From contig JAXMBZ010000005.1 of NCBI GenBank assembly GCA_046349615.1, positions 1 to 64,000 on the forward strand: a stretch of DNA of 64,000 nt, given 5' to 3'. This DNA is from JADJNY01 sp046349615. GTDB taxonomy: Bacteria > Planctomycetota > UBA1135 > GCA-002686595. The notes beneath the pieces are model-generated. The model searched no databases. It was not told the DNA's origin and saw only the letters and a list, made by a program, of their open reading frames with translations. A program made the translations under genes and the position numbers. Shown one piece after another: positions 16,621 to 25,154 of the stretch. How positions within the stretch are numbered: position 1 is the first letter of the stretch; every line of letters begins with the position of its first letter.

Positions 16621-19284
16621 ATGAACCACCCGCGCCACCGGCACCTCCTCGCGTTCCTCTCCCCGTTCGTCGTCGCGATCGCCGGATGCGGCGGCGGAGG
16701 AGGCGGCGGCGGAAGCGCACCGACGTTCGCGTACACGACGCCTGCGCCGACCTACTCGGCCTGCACGGCGATCGCCGCGAACACGCCGACGCTCGGCACG
16801 CTGGTCGCGACCACGTTCAGCGTTTCGCCGGCGCTCCCGTCGGGGCTCTCGCTCGACACGAACACGGGCGTCATCTCGGGCACGCCCGACGCCACGGTCG
16901 CGGCCTCGGCGTACACGGTGACGGCGGCGACGAACCTCGGCAACGCGAGCGCGACGGTGACGATCACGGTCACGACGGTCGCGCCGAGCTTCGACTACGG
17001 CGTCGCGGGCACGGTCACGGCTGCGCGCGGCGTCGCGCTCGACGCCGCGCCGACGGTGAGCGCGGGCGCCGTCGAGTCGTACGCGGTGACCGCGGGCACG
17101 CTGCCCGACGGCGTCACGCTCGACGCGACGACGGGCGCGCTCGGCGGGGCGGCGGCGTTCCGAGCGAGCTCCACGTTCACGATCACCGGGACGGACTGCA
17201 CCGGCGCGACCACCGACGTCGATGTCACGCTCGACGTGCAGGAGCCGCACGCGCGCGGCGCGTGGATCGCGAACGGGTCCGACGGCACGCTCACGAGCTA
17301 CGTGCGCCGTCCATCCGACGGCATGTTCGTTCCGACCGGCTACGCGCCGAGCGCCGCGGGCTCGAACCTCCACCTCGTCGCGCACCCGTCGGGCCGCTTC
17401 CTCTACGCGACGTCGAACGCGACGCAGGAGATCGAGGTCTACTCCGCCGACACCGGCGACGGGCGGCTTTCCGCGACCGGGAGCTCGGTCGATCTCGGCA
17501 CGGTCGCGATCACCGCGCTGACCGTCGATCCGCGCGGCGAGAGCCTGTACGCGACGACGAACGACGACCTCGTGCACCAGTTCTCGATCGACTCCGCGAC
17601 GGGCGCGCTCTCCGCACTGACGCCGGCGACGGTCGCGTCGGGCACCGGTCCGCGCGCGGTGCTCGTGCATCCCTCCGGCGACTTCGTGTACGTCGCGAAC
17701 CAGACCGCGCAGTCGATCTCCGTCTACTCGCGCGACGCGGGCACCGGTGCGCTCACGGCACAAGGTTCGACCGCCGCGGGCATCGGCGTGTTCGCGCTCG
17801 CGGTCCGGCCGGCGGGCGACGTGCTCTACGCCGCAGGCGTCGCGAGCACGTCGATCCTCGGCTTCGACGTGAACGCGGGCTCCGGCGCGCTCACCGCGGC
17901 GAGTTGGAGTCCGTTCGCGCTGGCGCACACGGGCACGCTCTCGCTCGCGGTCGCACCGGACGGCACGGCGATGTACGCAGCGAACGCATTGAACAGCGTC
18001 GTCGACCAACTCGACCTCGACGACGCGACGGGCACGCCGTCGGCGATGACGCCGGCGACCGTCGCCGTTCCGACGACGGCGCTGCAGATCAAGCTCGAGC
18101 CGCGCGGCGCGAGCGCCTACGTCGCGCTCGTCGACGGCTCGATCGCGGTCTTCGACGTCGACGGCGCCACCGCGCACCTCACCGCGTCGCCCGATCCGCT
18201 GATCGTCGGCCGGCCGGGCGCGCGCGAGGTCGAGTTCCAGCCCTCGGACGCCGATCCGACGATCGAGACCGCCGGATTCTTCGCGCTCGACACGACGGGC
18301 ACGCGCGTGCACGCCTACGCGTTCGACACCGCGACGGGCGCGCTCGACTTCGCGGGCACGACGGACACGGGGAACAACGACTGCTGGGCGATCGTCGCGC
18401 ACCCGAAGCTCGCGCGCTTGTACGTGAGCAACGACAACACGCCGGCGAACGAAGGCGCCATCGTCGCGCTCGCGATCGACACCGACCAATCGCTCTCCGC
18501 GTTCGGCACGTATGGAACGGACACGAGCCTCGACGGCATGACGCTCGGTGCGCGTGGCCGCTTCCTCTTCCAGTCGCGCTGGGACCTCGCTTCGGTGCGG
18601 GTGTTCTCGGTCGATCCGACGACGGGCGCGCTCACGCAGGGCGCGACGTTCTCCGCGGGCGTCAACCCCGGCGCGCTCGCCGTGCACCCCGCGGGACGCC
18701 TGCTGGTCGTGCCGAACAACGGCAGCGATTCGGTCGACCTCTGCACGATCGATCCCACGACGGGCGGCTTGACGCTCGAGCAGAACCAGGGCACCACGAA
18801 CTCCGGGCCGTACCAGGTCGTGTTCCACCCCTCGGGCCGCTTCTTCTACGTGGTGACGCTCTCGATCGGCGTGGTCGAAGCGTTCGCGCTCGACGTCGAC
18901 ACCCCGTCCTTCGCCGCGATCGGGACGCCGGCGAACGACCTCGACCTGCCGAGCTACGGCACGTGCTCGCCGGACGGTCGCCACTTCGTCGCGGTCGACG
19001 CGAACTCCGAGACGCTCGGCGTGTGGAGCATCGACCTCGACGCGTCGAACCTCGTCGCGGACGGCGCGCTCACGCTCGTCGGCACGACGACGATCACCGG
19101 GCTCACGCTCCTGCGCACGGCGCAGTTCGACGAGACCGGCGCGTGGCTGTTCCTCACCGATTCGAGCGGCGGCATCCAGGTGCGCTCGTTCGACTCGACG
19201 AATGGAACGGTCGGCAGCGCGGTCGAGACGGCGGCCCCCGGCGGCTTCCTGCGTCAGATCGCGCTGCGCCAGAGCATCCGCTGA
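16621..19284 (+). CDS. Lipoprotein with Ig-like domains and lactonase-type beta-propeller
   Basis: 887 residues. Signal peptide with lipobox ending at C23 (VVAIAGC) followed by a run of glycines. Two putative Ig-like (He_PIG) domains lie at about 50-220, with the hallmark LPSGLSLDTNTGVISGTP and LPDGVTLDATTGAL. The remaining 660 residues are repeats of the YncE/6-phosphogluconolactonase type: LVAHPSGRFLYATSN, LTVDPRGESLYATTN, VLVHPSGDFVYVANQ, VVFHPSGRFFYVVT. The length is enough for about two propellers. It is probably exposed outside the inner membrane. Propellers of this kind are often wrongly named lactonases; no active-site claim is made here. Confidence 0.85.
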   Translation: MNHPRHRHLLAFLSPFVVAIAGCGGGGGGGGSAPTFAYTTPAPTYSACTAIAANTPTLGTLVATTFSVSPALPSGLSLDTNTGVISGTPDATVAASAYTVTAATNLGNASATVTITVTTVAPSFDYGVAGTVTAARGVALDAAPTVSAGAVESYAVTAGTLPDGVTLDATTGALGGAAAFRASSTFTITGTDCTGATTDVDVTLDVQEPHARGAWIANGSDGTLTSYVRRPSDGMFVPTGYAPSAAGSNLHLVAHPSGRFLYATSNATQEIEVYSADTGDGRLSATGSSVDLGTVAITALTVDPRGESLYATTNDDLVHQFSIDSATGALSALTPATVASGTGPRAVLVHPSGDFVYVANQTAQSISVYSRDAGTGALTAQGSTAAGIGVFALAVRPAGDVLYAAGVASTSILGFDVNAGSGALTAASWSPFALAHTGTLSLAVAPDGTAMYAANALNSVVDQLDLDDATGTPSAMTPATVAVPTTALQIKLEPRGASAYVALVDGSIAVFDVDGATAHLTASPDPLIVGRPGAREVEFQPSDADPTIETAGFFALDTTGTRVHAYAFDTATGALDFAGTTDTGNNDCWAIVAHPKLARLYVSNDNTPANEGAIVALAIDTDQSLSAFGTYGTDTSLDGMTLGARGRFLFQSRWDLASVRVFSVDPTTGALTQGATFSAGVNPGALAVHPAGRLLVVPNNGSDSVDLCTIDPTTGGLTLEQNQGTTNSGPYQVVFHPSGRFFYVVTLSIGVVEAFALDVDTPSFAAIGTPANDLDLPSYGTCSPDGRHFVAVDANSETLGVWSIDLDASNLVADGALTLVGTTTITGLTLLRTAQFDETGAWLFLTDSSGGIQVRSFDSTNGTVGSAVETAAPGGFLRQIALRQSIR

Positions 19285-19376
19285 CGCGTCGACCCCCCGG
19301 CGCGGTTCCGAGCGCGGTTTCCGCGCCGACGCGGTTGCGCGCCGGGGCTCGGGCGGCTCGAATGCGCGCCTCGAGC

Positions 19377-19474
19377 GGGAGCGGATCGGTGCTGGTGTGC
19401 CGCCCGGTCTTCAAAGCCGGTTGGGCTTCGTGAACAGCGGGGCCGGTGGGTTCGATTCCCATGCGCTCCCGCCA
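19377..19474 (+). tRNA. selC: tRNA-Sec (anticodon TCA)
   Basis: 98 nt including the encoded CCA. The acceptor stem pairs GGGAGCG with CGCTCCC, and the eighth pair that bacterial tRNA-Sec needs would be G:G here. The D arm has six pairs with a 4-nt TGGT loop, typical of tRNA-Sec only. The anticodon loop is CTTCAAA (TCA reads UGA) on a 5-bp stem. The variable arm is long, about 8 bp with several G:U pairs, and the T arm is GTGGG-TTCGATT-CCCAT. It is the substrate of SelA and lets UGA in selD be read as selenocysteine. Confidence 0.95.
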
Positions 19475-19543
19475 TCTCCCGCGCCGAAACGCAACCGCCC
19501 CGCGCGGGGCGGGGCGGCGTGAGGCGCGCGATGCGGTGCCCGT

Positions 19544-19780
19544 TCAGGGCACGGCGCTCTCGAAGATCGCGGCGGAGAGGCGCAGGAGCGCGCGGAGCCG
19601 CACGCGATGGAGCTCGGGGTTTCCCCCGCAGAAGGGACACTCCGTCGGATCCGGCGGCGGATCGTCGACGCACGTGAGCGCGTCGGCGCGCGCCGGCGAG
19701 GGGGAGAGCGTTGCGATCGAAGCGCCGAGCAGCATCACCGCGGTCAAGCTCGCGATCGAAATCCAGGGGATACGCTTCAT
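19544..19780 (-). CDS. Small exported protein with CxxC, unknown
   Basis: 78 residues. An N-terminal signal peptide (MKRIPWISIASLTAVMLLGAS...ARA) is followed by a short mature part with CVDDPPPDPTECPFCGG, so three cysteines including a CxxC, and a helical tail. Strong start evidence: AAGGAGG just upstream and TAGGCT (minus strand, 19810-19805) 24 nt before the ATG. It is convergent with tRNA-Sec. Function unknown. Confidence 0.7.
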   Translation of the reverse strand: MKRIPWISIASLTAVMLLGASIATLSPSPARADALTCVDDPPPDPTECPFCGGNPELHRVRLRALLRLSAAIFESAVP

Positions 19781-19804
19781 GTGGCCTCCTTGTTCGGCCC
19801 TGCG

Positions 19805-19810
19805 AGCCTA
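19805..19810 (-). promoter_or_regulatory. -10-like TAGGCT
   Basis: TAGGCT on the minus strand, 24 nt before the ATG at 19780, with AAGGAGG in between. Confidence 0.4.
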
Positions 19811-19913
19811 GCACGTCGAGTCCCTGCCCGGCAGTCGCCGCCCGATCCACAGCGGATCGTACCCGGGCCCCTCGCTCCTTGAACGGGAACCGACGGAGCG
19901 CTGTGCTTGGGGC

Positions 19914-20483
19914 ATGCCGAAGAAGCTCCCGCCTCGTCCACCCGCGTCCGAGCGCCGCCACTGGCTCTTCAAGACCGAGCCCGGCACCTTCTCCTTCGAC
20001 GACCTCTGGAACGCGCCCGGCCGTCGCACGGGTTGGGACGGGATCCGGAACCACCAGGTCCGGAACTTCCTCCGCGACGACGTGCGCCCGGGGGATCTCG
20101 TGGTGGTGTACCACTCGAGCGCCGAGCCGAGCGGCGTCGCGGGCTTCGCGGAGGTCGTCGCGGGGGCCGCGCCGGACCCGACGCAGTTCGATCCGCGCTC
20201 CGAGCACTTCGATCCGAAGTCGACCCGCGCGGCGCCCACCTGGCTCCAGGTCGAGGTGCGGGCGTTGGAGCGAGCGCCGCGGTTCGTTCCGCTCCCGGCG
20301 CTGCGAGCGATCCCTGAACTCGCGGGGATGGCGCTCCTGCGGCGGGGACAGCGCCTCTCCGTCCTGCCTCTCACCCCCGCGGAGTGGGGGAGAATCCGCG
20401 TCGAGGCCGGCCTGGAGGCGGGGGACCCGTCTGTCCGACCCGCGAAACGGACGAGGGAGCGCAAGCCCGGACCGAAGAGCTAA
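19914..20483 (+). CDS. EVE domain protein
   Basis: 189 residues. HWLFKTEPGTFSFDDLW, WDGIRNHQVRNFLRDDVRPGDLVVVYHS, GVAGFAEVV, FDPRSEHFDPKST, PTWLQVEVRAL and ALRRGQRLSVLPLTPAEW-type C-terminal landmarks match the EVE/thymocyte-nuclear-protein-1 family of PUA-like folds. EVE domains bind modified bases in DNA or RNA. The protein is one EVE domain plus a basic tail (KRTRERKPGPKS). Neighbours do not point to a restriction system, so a housekeeping role is more likely. Confidence 0.88.
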   Translation: MPKKLPPRPPASERRHWLFKTEPGTFSFDDLWNAPGRRTGWDGIRNHQVRNFLRDDVRPGDLVVVYHSSAEPSGVAGFAEVVAGAAPDPTQFDPRSEHFDPKSTRAAPTWLQVEVRALERAPRFVPLPALRAIPELAGMALLRRGQRLSVLPLTPAEWGRIRVEAGLEAGDPSVRPAKRTRERKPGPKS

Positions 20484-20575
20484 GTCGAGCCGCGACAAGG
20501 GCTCGCGGGGGATCGGCGGCCCCCCCGGGCGGGCCCGACGTCCGCCCCTCGAGCGAGTTCCCCACCGCCGCGGGC

Positions 20576-20607
20576 TTGACGGGGAAGGGCGTTTTGTGGC
20601 CTACCAA
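20576..20607 (+). promoter_or_regulatory. Possible promoter of the histone-like gene
   Basis: A strong -35-like TTGACG (20576-20581) is followed by TACCAA (20602-20607). The 20-nt spacing is longer than ideal. It lies about 90 nt before the start codon at 20696. Confidence 0.3.
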
Positions 20608-20695
20608 GGGCCTTCCAGGGGCCGCCGGGGCCGCTGGAGCCCACATCGTGAACCCACCCCGGGGGCTCGTCCCCCTTCGGAAAGGCCGAGACTCC

Positions 20696-20890
20696 ATGAG
20701 CCAGAACTACGAGCGCCTGGTGCAGCTGGTCACCACCGTCCGCGAGGACGTCGAGAAGGCGCAGGCCGGCAACAAGGCCGCCCAGACGCGCGTCCGCAAG
20801 GCGATGCAGGACGTGAAGAACCTCGCCCAGGACATCCGCAAGGAGATGCTCGAGGTCCGCGACGGCGGCGGCGGCGCGAAGCCCGCCTGA
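20696..20890 (+). CDS. Histone H1-like protein, Hc1 family
   Basis: 64 residues: NYERLVQLVTTVREDVEKAQ, GNKAAQTRVRKAMQDVKNL and AQDIRKEMLEVRD, the single amphipathic-helix pattern of the Hc1/histone-H1-like proteins of planctomycetes and chlamydiae. Family members are associated with nucleoid DNA. The net charge here is less basic than chlamydial Hc1, and the long Lys/Ala-rich tail is missing (it ends GGGGAKPA), so DNA compaction is only inferred. It is monocistronic, with its own -35-like element and a terminator hairpin downstream. Confidence 0.8.
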   Translation: MSQNYERLVQLVTTVREDVEKAQAGNKAAQTRVRKAMQDVKNLAQDIRKEMLEVRDGGGGAKPA

Positions 20891-20921
20891 GCGACGTCTC
20901 GACGTTCGAGTGGTCCACGCC

Positions 20922-20944
20922 GTCCGCCCGCACTCCGGGCGGAC
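20922..20944 (+). terminator. Hairpin after the histone-like gene
   Basis: GTCCGCCCG, loop CACTC, CGGGCGGAC: a perfect 9-bp stem 31 nt after the stop, followed by CGTCGTTT. Confidence 0.6.
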
Positions 20945-20963
20945 CGTCGTTTCGGAGGCGCCC

Positions 20964-21593
20964 ATGATCGATGCCCGCGTTCGGATCCCGCGACGGCGAA
21001 CCCTCGCCCTCGCTCTTGCGTTCGGACTGGTCGTGCTCGGGTCCGCGGCGTGGCTGCCGCTCCCGGCCCAGGCCCCGGCGAGCCCGGCGCCCACCGCTGC
21101 GCCGGAGCGTGCCCGCACCGTGATCGTGCTCCGACACGCCGAGAAGGACCCGGGCGGCGATCCCAAGGACCCCGGGCTCTCCGAGGCCGGGGCGCGGCGC
21201 GCGGCGGCGCTCGCGGAGCTCCTCGCGCACGCCGGGGTGACGCACCTCTTCTCCTCGGAGTACCGGCGCACGCACGACACGCTCGCGCCGCTCGCCGCGC
21301 GCCTCGGGCTCACGGTGCAGACCGTGCCCGCGGCGAAGCCCGAGGAGCTCCTGCGCGCGCTCGACCAGCTCCCCGCGGGGAGCGTCGCGGTCGTCGCCGG
21401 CCATTCGAACACCGTCCCCGACGTCGTCGCGCGTCTCGGCGGCGAGCTCGGCGGGCTCGTGAAGAGCGGCACCACGAGCCTGCTGCCCGACGAGGCCTAC
21501 GACCGCCTCGCGGTCGTGACGCGTCCTCCGGAGGCCGCGCGCGCGCTCGCCGCGCCGAGCACGGTCGAGCTGCGCTACGGCCCCGCGCGTTGA
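20964..21593 (+). CDS. Exported histidine phosphatase family protein
   Basis: 209 residues from the ATG at 20964 (GGAGG upstream). The first 35 residues form a signal peptide or anchor (RRTLALALAFGLVVLGSAAWL). The phosphatase core starts at VIVLRHAEKDPGGDPKDPGLSEAGARRA, with the catalytic RHA, then SSEYRRTHDTLAPLAARLG and AGHSNTVPDVV with the second catalytic His. This SixA/phosphoglycerate-mutase-like fold transfers phosphate through His. The extracytoplasmic location suggests a broad phosphatase rather than a glycolytic enzyme. Confidence 0.87.
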   Translation: MIDARVRIPRRRTLALALAFGLVVLGSAAWLPLPAQAPASPAPTAAPERARTVIVLRHAEKDPGGDPKDPGLSEAGARRAAALAELLAHAGVTHLFSSEYRRTHDTLAPLAARLGLTVQTVPAAKPEELLRALDQLPAGSVAVVAGHSNTVPDVVARLGGELGGLVKSGTTSLLPDEAYDRLAVVTRPPEAARALAAPSTVELRYGPAR

Positions 21594-21611
21594 GCGCGCA
21601 CGCCGTCCGGG

Positions 21612-22469
21612 TCAGCGTGGTACGTCGCCGAGCACGCCGAGCTCCGGCGCGTCGGCTTCGAGCGCGCCGCACTCGAGCGCCGCGAGCCGCAGACGCGCGA
21701 GCGCTTCGCGTCCTTCGCGACCGAGGTCGCGCGTCCACGCGTTGACGTAGAGCTCGACGTGCTTCCACAGCGCGTCGTCGTCGAGCTCCTGCGCGTGGCG
21801 GCGCATCGTCGCGTAGACCTCGTCGCGGTGCGCGCGCGCGTGCTCGAGGGAGGCGCGGATCCCGTCGTCGAGCGCGCGCAGCACGTCGTGCGGGAGCACG
21901 CGGCGCGCGAGGATGAGCCCGAGGGGGAGCGGCGTCCGCGCACGCGCTTCCCACGTCGCGCCGAGGTCCTCGACGAACGCGAGGCCGTACCGCTGCCACG
22001 TGAAGCGTCCTTCGTGGATGCACACGCCGAAGTCCGCCTCGCCGCGTTGGAGCGCGGGCAGGATCGCGGAGAAGACGACCTGCTCCACGCGGCCTTCGCC
22101 CCGGTGGAGCGCGCGGTAGAGCAGGTGCGCGGTCGTCCGTTCGCCGGGACACAGCACGCGCGCGCCGGCGGGAATCCGCCCGTCCGCGTCGACGGAGCGG
22201 CCGGGAGCGCCGAGCAGGAGCGGGCCCACGCCGAAGCCGAGCGCGGCGCCGGCGCGGAGCGCGAGCCACTCCGCGCCCGAGGCGAGCGCGGCGCTCGTGC
22301 TCGCCTTCGCGACGTCGAAGCGCCGCGTCGCGAGCGCGTCGTTGAGCGCCTGCACGTCGAGGAGCTCGAACTCGAGCTCGACGCCCGGCACCCGCACGGC
22401 TCCGCTCAGCAACCCGTGGAAGACGAACGTGTCGTTCGGACACGGCGAGATGCCGAGCGCGAGCCGCAT
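21612..22469 (-). CDS. mqnD: 1,4-dihydroxy-6-naphthoate synthase
   Basis: 285 residues, the MqnD length. This enzyme turns cyclic dehypoxanthine futalosine into 1,4-dihydroxy-6-naphthoate in the futalosine route to menaquinone. Motifs of the family: LGISPCPNDTFVFHGL, DVQALNDALATRRFDVAKASTSA, GFGVGPLLL, FSAILPALQRGEADFGVCIHEGRFTW, and LGLILARRVLP. It lies 4 nt downstream of mqnB and forms an operon with it. The presence of mqnB and mqnD implies a menaquinone-based respiratory chain. Confidence 0.93.
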   Translation of the reverse strand: MRLALGISPCPNDTFVFHGLLSGAVRVPGVELEFELLDVQALNDALATRRFDVAKASTSAALASGAEWLALRAGAALGFGVGPLLLGAPGRSVDADGRIPAGARVLCPGERTTAHLLYRALHRGEGRVEQVVFSAILPALQRGEADFGVCIHEGRFTWQRYGLAFVEDLGATWEARARTPLPLGLILARRVLPHDVLRALDDGIRASLEHARAHRDEVYATMRRHAQELDDDALWKHVELYVNAWTRDLGREGREALARLRLAALECGALEADAPELGVLGDVPR

Positions 22470-22473
22470 GGGT

Positions 22474-23133
22474 TCAACCCGCGATCGACGCGAGCACGAG
22501 CTCGCGCGCCGCGCAGAGCGCGCTCGGGATCCGCCAGCGCTTCGGGTCGCGATCGCCGACCTCGTTCGAGATGCCGCGGACGACGGCGAGCGGGACGTCC
22601 TCGAGCGCGCACGCGAGCGCGACGCCGAACGCCTCCATGTCCTCGGCGGCGGCCTCGGGAAAGCGCGCGCGGCGTTGGCTCGCCTGCGCGGGCGAGTCGC
22701 TCGCGGCGCACGTCGTCAGGAGGAGCTTCGCTTTCGGCAGCGACGAGCGGAGCGGCGTGAGCGGCAGACGATCGTGGATCGCGGCGCCGCGCGGCGGGCT
22801 CGGCCACTGCGGGAAGCCGAGCGCCGGCGGCGCGAGGAGACGCTCACCCTCGCCGACGCCGATCCCCTCGATCGCGACCTCGTCGAACTGCACCGCGGTG
22901 CCGACGGCGAGCGCGCCGGGGTCGTAGCTCCCCGCGATGCCGACGAGCACGACGCGCGCGGGCGAGAGGCGGGCGAGGAGCGCGCTCGTCCGCGCCGCGG
23001 CGGCGACGGGGCCGAAGCCGCACGTGCGGACGACCGCGATCCCGGGCGGGAACCCGCCGTGGTCGTTCAGGCGGGAGAGTTCGAGCTCGGTGGGGACGAG
23101 GACGAGCGTGGGGGCACCGACCGTGACGGGCAT
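22474..23133 (-). CDS. mqnB: Futalosine hydrolase
   Basis: 219 residues from the ATG at 23133. It is a nucleoside-phosphorylase-fold enzyme that splits hypoxanthine from futalosine. Visible are PTELELSRL, CGFGPVAAAART, VLVGIAGSYDPGALAVGTAVQFDEVAIEGIG, TTCAASD, EDMEAFGVALAC (the catalytic Glu region) and VRGISNEVGDRDPKRW. Placement directly before mqnD separates it from generic MTA/SAH nucleosidases. The upstream M28 peptidase diverges from it. Confidence 0.92.
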   Translation of the reverse strand: MPVTVGAPTLVLVPTELELSRLNDHGGFPPGIAVVRTCGFGPVAAAARTSALLARLSPARVVLVGIAGSYDPGALAVGTAVQFDEVAIEGIGVGEGERLLAPPALGFPQWPSPPRGAAIHDRLPLTPLRSSLPKAKLLLTTCAASDSPAQASQRRARFPEAAAEDMEAFGVALACALEDVPLAVVRGISNEVGDRDPKRWRIPSALCAARELVLASIAG

Positions 23134-23222
23134 GCGCAGAGTGTTCCGCGGCGGGCGGCCGGAGGCAACGCGGCGCCCGCGCGATCTTGCACGGTCCGGA
23201 CGGAGCCGCGCGCGGGGTCTGC

Positions 23223-23228
23223 TAGGCT
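23223..23228 (+). promoter_or_regulatory. -10-like TAGGCT
   Basis: TAGGCT ends 20 nt before the ATG at 23249 in the divergent mqnB/peptidase region. No good -35 is seen at the normal distance. Confidence 0.4.
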
Positions 23229-23248
23229 CTCGCCCGAGGTCCCCCCGA

Positions 23249-25051
23249 ATGCAGCTCCGTCCCACCGCGCCGTCGACGCGCCGCACCGTGTCCTTCGTCC
23301 TCTCCCTCGTCGCGGTCGCAGCGAGCTGCGTCGCGCCGAGTCACGAGCCCGCACCGCGAGCCGCCGCAACCGCGCCGAGCTCCACCGCGCCCACCGCATC
23401 ACCCGCGGTCGCCGCGGTGCATGCGAGCGACGTCGAGCGCGTGCTCGCGCTCTCGTTCACGGACAACCGCGTCCAGGAACACCTGCGTCACCTGACCAAG
23501 GAGATCGGTCCGCGCCTCACGGGCTCGAAGCACTTCGATCGCGCCGCGGAGTGGTGCCGCTCGCAGTTCGCCGCGTGGGGGCTCGACGCGCGCCTCGAGA
23601 AGTGGGGCGAGTTCCCCGCCGCGTTCGACCGCGGGCCGAGCCGTGGACGGATCGTCGCGCCGGTCGAGGAACCGCTCGTCTTCCTCACCGCCGCGTGGAC
23701 GCCCGGCACGGACGGCGCGAAGCGCGGCGTCGCGCTGCTCGAGCCCGCGGACGAGGCCGGGCTCGACGCCCTCCAGGGCAAGCTCGCCGGGGCGTGGCTC
23801 GTCCGGCGTGCGCAGCGCCCGGAGGGGAAGCTCCGGCGCGCGATCGAGGAGGCGTGCGAGAAGGAAGGGATCGCGGGGTACGTCTCGGGCTCGCGCGGCG
23901 ACCTCCTCGTGATGGGGGGGAACCACTCGGTCAAGCTCGACAAGCTCCCGAAGCAGGTGCGCATCGTGCTGCGCGGCGATCAGCACGCGGCGCTCGTCGC
24001 GCGTCTCTCGAAGGGCGAGGCGGTCGAACTCGAGTTCGACGTGCAGAACGTCTTCACCCCCGGCCCCGTGCCGTGCTTCAACGTCGTCGCGGACCTGCGC
24101 GGCAGCGAGAAGCCCGACGAGTACGTGATCGTCGGCGGACACCTCGACAGTTGGGACGGCGCGGAGGGCGCTCAGGACAACGGGACCGGCGTCTCGACGA
24201 CGATGGAGGCCGCGCGCCTGCTCGTCGCCGCGGGCGCGAAGCCCAAGCGCACGATTCGATTCGTGCTCTTCGGCGGCGAGGAGCAGGGGCTCTTCGGTTC
24301 GGAGGGCTACGTGAAGGACCACGCCGACCTGCTCGCGAGGACGAGCGTCGCGCTCATCCACGACGGCGGCGGCACGGCGCTGAAGGGGATCGCGCCCGAC
24401 TACCGCATGAGCGCCGACATGGACGCCGTGTTCGCGCCGCTCCGCGCGTCGAAGACGCCGTTCCCGTTCGCGGTGCGCGAGGTCGACGCGCTCGCGAACT
24501 CGGGCGACTCCGACCACGCTCCCTTCCTCCGCGTCGGCGTGCCCGCGTTCTTCTGGGAACAGAGCGAAGAGGGCTACGAGCACGTCCACCACACGCAGTA
24601 CGACCTGTTCGAGACGGTCGATCCCAAGGCGCAGGAGCACTCGGCGCGCGTCGTCGCCGTCGCGGCGCTCGGCTTCGCGAACCTCGACCACCTGCTCGAT
24701 CGCGGCGCGCTCGCGGACCAGAAGCCGATCGCGCGGCGACGCATGGGCGTGCAGCTCGACGGCGCGAAGGTCACGGAGGTCACCGCCGACGGGAAGGCGG
24801 CGAAGGCGGGCCTGCTCGCCGGCGACGTCGTGCTCGCGGTCGACGGAGTCGCGGTGGCGTCGCAGGGCGACGTCGTCGGGGAACTGCAGCGCGGCGGGCC
24901 CCAGAAGACGTTCCGCGTGAAGCGCGGCGAAGCCGAGCTCGACGTCGTCCTCGACTACACGGACGACCCGGGCGAGGCGGAGCGGGTCGAGCGCGCGCGG
25001 CGCCGTGAGGAGTGGCTGCGCACGCACCCGCGACCGACGGCTCCGAAGTAG
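23249..25051 (+). CDS. M28 family metallopeptidase lipoprotein with C-terminal PDZ domain
   Basis: 600 residues. Lipoprotein signal with the lipobox ending at C27 (VAVAASC). A PA-like insert (about 150-280) precedes the M28 zinc aminopeptidase core: GGHLDSWDGAEGAQDNGTG (His and bridging Asp), LFGGEEQGLFGSEGY (catalytic and metal Glu), DSDHAPFLRVGVPAFFW and HVHHTQYD (last His ligand). Residues of about 495-575 are a PDZ domain (MGVQLDGAKVTEV, AGLLAGDVVLAVDG). The enzyme probably trims peptides on the cell surface or in the periplasm. Confidence 0.92.
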   Translation: MQLRPTAPSTRRTVSFVLSLVAVAASCVAPSHEPAPRAAATAPSSTAPTASPAVAAVHASDVERVLALSFTDNRVQEHLRHLTKEIGPRLTGSKHFDRAAEWCRSQFAAWGLDARLEKWGEFPAAFDRGPSRGRIVAPVEEPLVFLTAAWTPGTDGAKRGVALLEPADEAGLDALQGKLAGAWLVRRAQRPEGKLRRAIEEACEKEGIAGYVSGSRGDLLVMGGNHSVKLDKLPKQVRIVLRGDQHAALVARLSKGEAVELEFDVQNVFTPGPVPCFNVVADLRGSEKPDEYVIVGGHLDSWDGAEGAQDNGTGVSTTMEAARLLVAAGAKPKRTIRFVLFGGEEQGLFGSEGYVKDHADLLARTSVALIHDGGGTALKGIAPDYRMSADMDAVFAPLRASKTPFPFAVREVDALANSGDSDHAPFLRVGVPAFFWEQSEEGYEHVHHTQYDLFETVDPKAQEHSARVVAVAALGFANLDHLLDRGALADQKPIARRRMGVQLDGAKVTEVTADGKAAKAGLLAGDVVLAVDGVAVASQGDVVGELQRGGPQKTFRVKRGEAELDVVLDYTDDPGEAERVERARRREEWLRTHPRPTAPK

Positions 25052-25154
25052 GCGAGGGCACGCTCTTCCCCGTCTCCGACCGGAAGGCGGGGAGTTTTCC
25101 GCCCCTTGGGTCCCGGCGCGCCCGGAGTTGGGCCGCATCGACCTGGAGGGGACC

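Noticed and set aside
16621..19284. Naming this a 6-phosphogluconolactonase
   Set aside because: Repeats are of the YncE/lactonase propeller type, but the lipoprotein signal and Ig-like domains point to a surface protein.
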